From Clostridiaceae bacterium (GTDB lineage: Bacteria > Bacillota > Clostridia > Lachnospirales > Lachnospiraceae), in the NCBI GenBank assembly GCA_902363735.1, contig CABJBA010000002.1:248001-312000 (forward strand): DNA of 64,000 nt. The letters run 5' to 3'. This document shows positions 54,247-62,100 of this stretch, piece after piece (positions within the stretch are counted from its first letter, which is position 1; every line of letters starts with the position of its first letter). Made by a program: the position numbers and the translations under genes. The notes below the pieces were generated by a model that searched no databases, was not told where the DNA came from, and saw only the letters and a list, made by a program, of their open reading frames with translations.

Positions 54247-55707
54247 TTGGAGAACTATAGAGGAGAGAGTCAGTGGGCTATTACCTATAAAGACATGTTC
54301 CTGTCTGTTGCAGGAGCTGTATATGTGAAGCTTATCCAAATCAGCCAGATTCCAGGTGAACATGCCAGATTATATGCAGAGGCTGTTTTAGACAGCGAAA
54401 TAGATGAAAATGAATTCCACGCAATATCAGACGAGGTATTTTTAACTTATCAAAGAGGAAGTGAAAAAGGAATCTTATTTAAAGGGATTATCGATTCCAT
54501 TTCCATGAGAAAAGATGGAGATGAACGCATCCTTTGCCTGGAGGCCTGGGATTCCACCAGGTATATGGATATCGAACGCAGAAGCCGGGCGTTTCAAAAT
54601 CCTCAGATGACCATTAAGCAGCTGGTGGCTGAGGTCATGAATTCCTATGAGAATGCGGACTACATGATTAATGTGCCTGATGTTCCCATTGCCCAGGTTT
54701 TGATTCAATACGAAGAGACTGACTGGGAATTTTTAAAACGTTTCTTTTCAAAGTATCATGCGGCCATTTACCCGGACACATCATTTTCTGCTATTTGTTT
54801 TCAGGTGGGTGTAAATCCAAGTCCTGAAAACTGGGACTGGGATAACCTGCCTTATACTGTGAGACAGGATTTTAACTGGCTGAAATCTATGCAGGAAAAT
54901 GGGTTTGAGGGTTTGACAAAGGTACAGGGAGTTACTTATCAGGTGGATACTTATGACATTGCCATCATGGGCAGCCAGATTACATATAAAGGAGCTTCCT
55001 GGTATATCGCTTCCGTTGAGAGGATGTTAGATCATGGAATTTTGATAAACAGGTGTTTGTTAAAGCAAAAGGATGGACTGCTGGTCATGCCTTATTTCAA
55101 CCAGCGCCTTACTGGAATTTCCGTTGACGGCATCATATCGGGAGTTAACCGGGATAAGGTTCAGGTAAATATGGAAATTGACGCAGGCAGCGGAGGGGCC
55201 AATAACTACTGGTTTCCATTTTCGACAGTAGCTTCATCTCCTGACGGCAGCGGCTGGTACTGCATGCCGGAACAGGGGGAGAGCATCCGTGTGTATTTTC
55301 CGGTGGATGATGAAAAGGAAGGATATGTCATTACCAATATTAAGCCTCATGACCCTCAATCCCAGGCAGGGAGCAGCATGGGCGGGGCAGCACCGGATCC
55401 AATGGGCAATCCAAATGTCAGGAGCATTTCCACATCCCAGGGCAATCAGGTTCAGTTTACAGAGACAGGGGTTGTAATATCAGCAGGAGATCAGGGCAGT
55501 GTGTGTCTTAAGAAAGACGGAAGTGTGGTGCTGAACGCCATGAATGATATTTGTATTTCTGCAGCGGAAACATTACAGTTTATAGCCCAGAATGAGCTCA
55601 CTATTACGGCTCAGACATCAATTAAGATGATCAATGATGCAGGTGCAGACTTTGAAATGACAGCCGGAAAGATTGAACTGCACGGTAAATTGATTCAGGA
55701 GAATTAG
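54247..55707 (+). CDS. VgrG-like spike protein 1
   Basis: 486 residues from TTG 54247 (AAAGGGGGCGG upstream; the GTG at 54214 lies in the previous gene). gp27-like N-terminal part with the VgrG-type FKGIIDSISMRKDGDERILCL and LIQYEETDWEFLKRFFSKYH; gp5-like OB-fold from about 285 (ISGVNRDKVQVNMEID; GSGWYCMPEQGESIRVYFP). The tail is a short beta-helix spike (QGNQVQFTETGVVISAGDQG; ELTITAQTSIKMINDAGADF). No added effector domain. Forms the trimeric puncturing tip. Confidence 0.88.
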   Translation: MENYRGESQWAITYKDMFLSVAGAVYVKLIQISQIPGEHARLYAEAVLDSEIDENEFHAISDEVFLTYQRGSEKGILFKGIIDSISMRKDGDERILCLEAWDSTRYMDIERRSRAFQNPQMTIKQLVAEVMNSYENADYMINVPDVPIAQVLIQYEETDWEFLKRFFSKYHAAIYPDTSFSAICFQVGVNPSPENWDWDNLPYTVRQDFNWLKSMQENGFEGLTKVQGVTYQVDTYDIAIMGSQITYKGASWYIASVERMLDHGILINRCLLKQKDGLLVMPYFNQRLTGISVDGIISGVNRDKVQVNMEIDAGSGGANNYWFPFSTVASSPDGSGWYCMPEQGESIRVYFPVDDEKEGYVITNIKPHDPQSQAGSSMGGAAPDPMGNPNVRSISTSQGNQVQFTETGVVISAGDQGSVCLKKDGSVVLNAMNDICISAAETLQFIAQNELTITAQTSIKMINDAGADFEMTAGKIELHGKLIQEN

Positions 55708-55718
55708 GAGGCGGTCTT

Positions 55719-57143
55719 ATGGCATATGCATTGGATCAGATTTGCATAGAAGGATTGACATTTGAAAAACTGGAAGAACTGAAGATTGAATGCCGCCCCG
55801 GAGAGCATGGGAGTCTGTATATCAGCGGTTTCCTGTCGGAAGACAAAGGAAAGAATACATTGTTTGAAATGAATGAATACGCTCCCATATCGGTTTCTGT
55901 GCAGGTGAAAGGTAAAAAGCAGACAATCTTTGCAGGAGTAGTGACAGAGGCAGTGGTCCAGGGCTCTGGAGCGTTTCACCACATAGAAGTAAAGGCAAGA
56001 ACTTACAGCTTATTCATGGATTTAAAAAAGAAATCCAGATCATTTCAGAATACAGCCATGACCTATGGACAATTAATTCATGCTGTTTTAGCAGATTATC
56101 CGGGCAGTGACATCAATCTTACAATTGAGGACAAACCCTTAGGGGAAATATCCGTTCAATACAGAGAAACGGACTGGGTATTTTTAAAGAGGATGTTATC
56201 ACAGCTCAATGTGCCTCTGGCCTGTTACCCTGGCATGGAGCAAATTAAACTTTATGGCGGAATTCCCTCTATGGCTCAAGGGGCCTGGGGATATAGACGG
56301 GTCAGGGCGGAAAAAGAGATGGGGGTCTGCAATTACTGGCAGCAGCAGGGAGCGGCTGTAGGGGATGTGGATTTTCTGATTTATACAGTAGAGACTGATC
56401 ATACCCCAGAGCTCTTTGAACAGATTAATTACCAGGGAGAGTCACTCCGGATTCGAGGATTTGCCTATACGCTGGAACAGGGCTTGCTGCACTGCCAATG
56501 TGAGCTTCAGAAACAGACAGGTATTTTGGAGGCGAAGCAGTATCCTATGCATTTAATCGGAGCAGCTCTTGAAGGAAAGATTCTGGATGTGGCGGGAGAA
56601 AAGGTAAAAGCCCAGTTGATGATTGACGGGGAAAACAGTCAGGGTTCTGTATATTGGTTTCCATATTCTACCTTATCCGCTTCTCTCGATGGAAGCGGCT
56701 GGTATTATATGCCAGAACGGGGAGACCATGTCAGAATTTATTTTCCGTCAAAGCATACGAAAGACGTAATTGCCGTCAGTTCTGTCAGTGACTATGACGG
56801 AACCGGTGGCGGCGGATCGGGGGGAGACCGGATGGGATCTCCGTCCACCAAATATTTAAGCAACGTCCACGGGCAGGAAATGAGTCTGGGGGAAGACGGA
56901 GTTAACTTAACATGTGCCGGAGGTGCCGCCAGTCTGAAAATTGGAAAGGATGGCAAGGTATCACTTTCTGCGCAAAGTGAAATCATGGTCGGAGCCCAGA
57001 ATAATATAGACATTACGGCGGAAACGGCTGTGGTGCTTCATGGCAGTAAATGTGTATCCATCATGTGTTCGCAGGGAGGTCAGATTCAGGCAGCAGAAGA
57101 TGGAAACCTGTATATCAAGGGTACTGAGGTAAAGATAGATTAG
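55719..57143 (+). CDS. VgrG-like spike protein 2
   Basis: 474 residues behind AGGAGGCGG. Same architecture as spike 1: VQYRETDWVFLKRMLSQLN in the gp27-like part, GSGWYYMPERGDHVRIYFPS in the OB-fold, and beta-helix tail (GEDGVNLTCAGGAASLKIGK; NNIDITAETAVVLHGSKC). Differs in the N-terminal ~60 residues and in the Gly-rich linker GTGGGGSGGDRMG, so it probably makes a mixed trimer or an alternative tip for another cargo. Confidence 0.88.
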   Translation: MAYALDQICIEGLTFEKLEELKIECRPGEHGSLYISGFLSEDKGKNTLFEMNEYAPISVSVQVKGKKQTIFAGVVTEAVVQGSGAFHHIEVKARTYSLFMDLKKKSRSFQNTAMTYGQLIHAVLADYPGSDINLTIEDKPLGEISVQYRETDWVFLKRMLSQLNVPLACYPGMEQIKLYGGIPSMAQGAWGYRRVRAEKEMGVCNYWQQQGAAVGDVDFLIYTVETDHTPELFEQINYQGESLRIRGFAYTLEQGLLHCQCELQKQTGILEAKQYPMHLIGAALEGKILDVAGEKVKAQLMIDGENSQGSVYWFPYSTLSASLDGSGWYYMPERGDHVRIYFPSKHTKDVIAVSSVSDYDGTGGGGSGGDRMGSPSTKYLSNVHGQEMSLGEDGVNLTCAGGAASLKIGKDGKVSLSAQSEIMVGAQNNIDITAETAVVLHGSKCVSIMCSQGGQIQAAEDGNLYIKGTEVKID

Positions 57144-57153
57144 GAGGATGCAG

Positions 57154-58128
57154 ATGACCAGAAATGAGGCATTGGAGCAGTTCAGAGAAAACGAAAAAAA
57201 GGCAATGGATCAAATAAAAGCAGAATTCTGGAATCATGCCCAGGAACAGGCAGAGACTCTATCCGCCGTTTTAAAGCAGGTATTTCGCAGAGTCAGGAAA
57301 GCGGCAGAGGAATCAGAAAAGGAAAAGATCATGTTTATGTACTTTTCTTTGCTGAGGTCAGATGTACTGAATCAAAGTTATCAGGTTCTGGTTCAGGCTT
57401 TTGATGCCAGATGGTATATGGATACAGAGCCGGTCTGCCTTACTTTTTCCCTTGATTTTCTTTTCCGGGTTCTTCAGCCTTTTAGGGATCAGTGCAGGGA
57501 AAATATCAGGAAATACATGGGAAAGGTGAATCAGTATGATGTAGAAAACTTATATCAGAATCTGGTTATGGAGTGCAATTCCATGCTGGCGGCCCAGCTT
57601 CGCTTTATGTTCCGGGATGTGGAACAAAATAAGGATTTTTCGGAAATACCCAAGGAAGAATCCTGGAGCATCCGCTGGGGAGAATACCGGGATAACAGTG
57701 AGGTGATTGCCAGTGTTGACCGGATACCTAAGGATCAGAAGGAGTGGGAACGCTCTGTTCAGAAAGCAGCCGGCCAGGAAGATGAGATGGTTTCCGGCTA
57801 TTGGTACAAAACCAATTTAAAGGATTCCATATGCCGGAACCAGTGTCTGTATTTTACGGTTTTTGAAGATTGCAGCCTGAAACATGTGGTTTTTGACGGC
57901 TCCAATTTAACCGGAGTCCGCTTTAAGAACTGTCTGCTAGAAGAATGCAGTTTTAATGGTGCGATTTTACGGCAGGCGGATTTCGAGGGCTGTATATTAA
58001 AAGATAACAATTTTGACGGTGCAGATATGTCCCATACATCCTTCACTGAAAAAGAGGTGTCGGAAATTGATATCAGCTCGGAACAGGCTGAAGTTATTAT
58101 AACCTGGCAGGAGGTGGCCATCCAATGA
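57154..58128 (+). CDS. Pentapeptide-repeat-containing protein
   Basis: 324 residues. AGGAGG at 57142-57147 places the start at ATG 57154, six nt downstream; ATG 57148 abuts the Shine-Dalgarno sequence and is less likely. Helical N-terminus 1-220, then about ten short repeats of the A/C-D/N-L/F-x-x type (DGSNLTGVRFKNCLLEECSF; NGAILRQADFEGCILKDNNF), forming a small right-handed beta-helix. Similar proteins are found next to VgrG/PAAR genes as adaptors or effectors. Overlaps the next gene by ATGA. Confidence 0.75.
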   Translation: MTRNEALEQFRENEKKAMDQIKAEFWNHAQEQAETLSAVLKQVFRRVRKAAEESEKEKIMFMYFSLLRSDVLNQSYQVLVQAFDARWYMDTEPVCLTFSLDFLFRVLQPFRDQCRENIRKYMGKVNQYDVENLYQNLVMECNSMLAAQLRFMFRDVEQNKDFSEIPKEESWSIRWGEYRDNSEVIASVDRIPKDQKEWERSVQKAAGQEDEMVSGYWYKTNLKDSICRNQCLYFTVFEDCSLKHVVFDGSNLTGVRFKNCLLEECSFNGAILRQADFEGCILKDNNFDGADMSHTSFTEKEVSEIDISSEQAEVIITWQEVAIQ

Positions 58129-58643
58129 GATTTTTTACGATGCAGCAGGATATCACATTGCCTGATGTGATTCAGTTTAGAGATTTTGATATCTGTGGTC
58201 CAAGACATATCTTTTATAAAGAGGATGAAGCTGATTTGAATGACTCCACCGTGATGTATTTAAAAGAGGGAGGGGAGATAATCCCGGACTTTATTCAAAG
58301 TCCTATTCCATTGGTATCAGATAAAGTTAAAAGGGTTTTAGATATGTATGAAGATGACATGGTGTTTAAGAGCGTGGTTTTTGCAAACAAAGAGGAAGAG
58401 ACTATGGTACTTTACCATCAGCTGCTTTTGGAACGCATGGATATGTTATCTGACCAGACAGAGTTTTATTCCAATGGGAGTGTAAAACGGCTGGCTCTGG
58501 ATGAAAAGAAAATAGGAGAGCACAAGGCATTCATGCTGAAGGATAAGAGATTTCCCCATCCGTTTATCAGCCTGGAGGTGGCAGAAAGTATGCTTCGCAG
58601 ACATGTGATTGGAATCATTTTGAAGGAAGTTGAGGTGATTTAA
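58125..58643 (+). CDS. Unrecognised protein, weak Imm11-like features
   Basis: 172 residues. PDVIQFRDFDICGPRHIFYK, IPDFIQSPIPLVSDKVKRVL and VVFANKEEETMVLYHQL follow the general layout of the Imm11/DUF1629 immunity family, where a strand-rich N-terminus precedes a conserved V-L-x-x-Y region. The resemblance is loose. It sits between an adaptor-like gene and the PAAR-like gene, starting in an ATGA overlap. Could be an immunity protein or another spike adaptor. Confidence 0.55.
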   Translation: MRFFTMQQDITLPDVIQFRDFDICGPRHIFYKEDEADLNDSTVMYLKEGGEIIPDFIQSPIPLVSDKVKRVLDMYEDDMVFKSVVFANKEEETMVLYHQLLLERMDMLSDQTEFYSNGSVKRLALDEKKIGEHKAFMLKDKRFPHPFISLEVAESMLRRHVIGIILKEVEVI

Positions 58644-59162
58644 ATGCCGGATTTAAAAGATACCTATGTGGTTCACTGCTGCAGTGCTGCCTGTACAATG
58701 GGGATGCGGCCTAGTTACGTTGTATTACGCCAGTCCCATGGTGTATTCATGAGGGGACAGGCATTGATGACTGTAAAAGACTGCCAGCCAGAGATTAACA
58801 TCATTTGTTTTGGAGGGTGTTTTAGCATGGAAAATCCCTCTACCATTGAAGCGGCAGAGGAAGTGAAGAGAAAGATTGAGGAAGAAGCCCCGGATACATT
58901 TATAGATAAAATTATGAATCTTTTTGGCGGAAAAAAGAGTAAACAAGCAAAGCAGAATGATCCTTCAGCAGCTTTTGAAGGTCTGCCTCAGGTAGTGGGA
59001 AAGTGCGAACCCAAGATTGTGGGAGGGCAGGAGTGGGATAACGGAAAAGAAGATGTGGAAACTGATTCAGCCCATTCACTTTTGGGAGAAGCCAAGATTT
59101 TCTGTATGTATGGAGGCGAAATCAAGCTGGATAATGCAGGACAGCCAGAAGCCGGAGGTTGA
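58644..59162 (+). CDS. PAAR-like DUF4280 protein
   Basis: 172 residues. Starts at once after the preceding stop. The DUF4280 pattern is visible: VVHCCSAACTMGMRPSYVVL, GQALMTVKDCQPEINIICFG, a Gly-rich C-terminal LLGEAKIFCMYGGEIKLDNA. Cysteines at both ends (HCCSAAC, CFGGC, FCMYGG) are typical. DUF4280 members are the tip caps that sharpen VgrG spikes in several contractile systems. It directly precedes the VgrG-RHS gene. Confidence 0.9.
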   Translation: MPDLKDTYVVHCCSAACTMGMRPSYVVLRQSHGVFMRGQALMTVKDCQPEINIICFGGCFSMENPSTIEAAEEVKRKIEEEAPDTFIDKIMNLFGGKKSKQAKQNDPSAAFEGLPQVVGKCEPKIVGGQEWDNGKEDVETDSAHSLLGEAKIFCMYGGEIKLDNAGQPEAGG

Positions 59163-59164
59163 GA

Positions 59165-62100
59165 ATGAGGCAGCAGTATGAAAAACAGGCTGTAACAAAG
59201 GAAAAGGGGGTAGCCATGAACCTAAGATATAAAGAGCTGAAAATAGAGCTGGCATTGGAAGGTATCATTGGGGTTGAGTCCTTTCGTTTGAAGGAAGGCT
59301 TAAACCGTCATGCATTTCTTTCCATGAAGCTCCTGGCTGTTGAAGAAGATACGGAACAGATTGTTGCAATGGCTTCTGCAGAACCTATTGTTATTACTGA
59401 AACAGAGCGAACAGGTGGAAAGATCATCTTCCAGGGAAAGACAGAGACCGTTCGGCTGGAGGTAGAACATGGACTGCCTTATTTATACCTGGAAGCGTAT
59501 TCCTTTACAAAGGACTGGGAGCGGGTGGAGAAAAGCCGAAGCTTTTTAGATGGCTCCAAGACCTATATGGAAGTGGCCAAAAAGGTACTTTTGGATTATG
59601 GAAATACTGATATCAAAGATGAAGTGACCAGTGGAGCGGTCATTCCTGAGATGCTTTTGCAGTATGAAGAAAGTGACTGGGTATTTCTGCGGCGTTTAGC
59701 CAGTCATTTTGGCACATATCTCATCCCCGATGTTTCTGCCGACTGCGGAAAGGTCTACTTTGGCGTACCCCAAATTAATCATGGAAAGACTTTGAACAGT
59801 GAGGATTATGTGATTTTGAAAGACATGGCTCATTATGCAAAAGTATTGCGCCCAAAAGAAATTCTCCCGCAGGAAGCGGCTCAGTGGGAGATCCGCGGTC
59901 GTGAGTTTTTGTGGATGGGAGAAGAGGTCCTGTTTAACCAGATTCCTGTAGTGGTAACGGATGTAGACATTGCAACGGAATATGGAGAACTGATTTACCG
60001 GTATAAGCTTTCCAGAAGAGACGGAATGAAACGGGATAAAGAAAAGAATCCCAGGATTTATGGAATGAGCATTCCGGCCACTGTTAAGGAGCGCAGCGGG
60101 AACCGCATCCGGGTTCATTTTGATATTGATCCGGTGTATGAAGGAGGGGCAAAGGAAAAATATTTCACATACGCCATAGAGAGCAGCAGTTTTTACTGTA
60201 TGCCGGAGGAAAACAGCAGAGTACATATATATTTTCCGGATCATGATGAACAGAGTGCCATTGCGGTTCATGCCATTGGCAGCAAAGGCGGCGTAGGCGG
60301 CGGGAAAAAACCGGATAATAAAAGGTTTTCCGACCCAAGCGGCAGCGCTATGGACATGACTCCTCAGGATTTCAGCTTTACCTCTGATTCAGGCGGTTCT
60401 TCTGTTCTGTTTATCAGCGGAAGCGGTTCCGTGACCATGAACGGTAAGGATATCAGTATAACCACTCAGAAAGGAATGATGGCAGGAGAGGGTGGTGAGA
60501 GTCCAACTGAAAACCTGATGATCTGCGGTGGAAACAAGGTTACGTTAAGTATTGGTGACGGCGGAGCTGACATGATAACTTTAAATACAGAAGCCAATAT
60601 TGTATCAGCTTTTATTAAACAATCCGCAGATTTAAAACCGGCTCCCCAGCCATCTGCAGAGTCTGTAGAGGCAGATATCACTGCTGATGATGAAAATAAC
60701 CGCAATGCTATGAATGAAGCGGTTAAAAATGATTTGGTTGCAAAAAAACAAGCCAGCAAACAGAAATTTATAAAAGGTTTAAAAAGTATTGCAACTGTGG
60801 TGGCGGTTACTGCATTAGTGGTATGTACTGGAGGAGCAGCGGCCGTTACTCTGCCATTTGTTCTGGCAGCAGGAGCGAAAACCGTGTTTGCAGTGGCAGA
60901 TATGGCAGAGGGGGTAAGCGGACACAACCAAGTGAGTGCCCTGGATACGTCCCAGCCTGCGAACTTTTTGCGGGACAGCGTGTTCGGGGGAAATCAGGCC
61001 CTTTATGATCTAGCTTCCATGGGTACGGATATTATCTTTGATGTGGTTTCTGCAAATGCATTAAAGGGAACCGGTGCATTAAAAAAGATGAATGATCTTT
61101 TCTGCAAATCCGGACAGGTTACCAATATGGTAGCCAAAACAGGTGTCCAGGTTGTGGGCGGAATGATTGAAGACTACATGGTAACGGGGAAGATCAATCC
61201 TGTAAACACATTGACCAATATGGCCATAGGTATGACAAAGGGAACGGTTGGTTCATGGCTGAAAGGAAATGTTGTTAATAATCTGGGCCTTAACTCCAAA
61301 GTAGCTCAAAAGATTGCAGGAACCTTTATAGGTGCCGGAATTGATACAGGACTTGATATCAGCGTTGACAGTTTTATGGGAAGAGAAACAAACCTGATGC
61401 AGTCATTTTCTCAAAACCTTCTGGCAAATGGATTGGCGGAATATTTTGGTGAACCAATTGATGCTGTGACTGGTGGTTTTCTGATTGCAGCTACAGATTT
61501 CATTATCAGTGATTACCGGGAGTCTATACGAATTGCCAGAAAATATAATTCCAGCAATCAGACGGAAGGAATACTGGGAAAAGGCTGGGCATTTCCTTAT
61601 GAAGGAAGATTCTGCAAAGATGGAAACTGTGTCCATGTGACATTGGAAACAGGTCATAGCCTGATTTTTGAGTGGAATGGAGAAACCTATCAGAATGTTA
61701 CAGATGGCTGCGGTTGGTTTATGCTGCGGTCAGAGGAGGAAGAACTACATCTGTATGACCGAAAGAACCATAAAGAGTATCATTATGATAAAAGGGGTTA
61801 CTTGTTATCCATTAAGGATCGGAATGGACAGGCCATTACGTTTGATTACTGCAATGAGAACCTGGAAGGAATCACCACAGCTCTTGGATATCATTTAAGT
61901 CTTTCTTACCGGGAAGGCCGTCTGATTCAGATTATGGATAATATTGGACGAACCATACAGTACCGTTATAAAGATGGACTTCTGGCTGATGTTGTTCATA
62001 CGTCCCAGGGAGTCACCCACTATGATTATGACGGGAATGGTTATCTGATAAAAGCCACAGATCAGTCGGGTATTACTTATTTGGAGAACCGGTATGATTA

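Noticed and set aside
60466..60927. 153-codon minus-strand frame in the VgrG-RHS gene
   Set aside because: It is antisense to an unbroken 1612-codon frame with clear RHS content.
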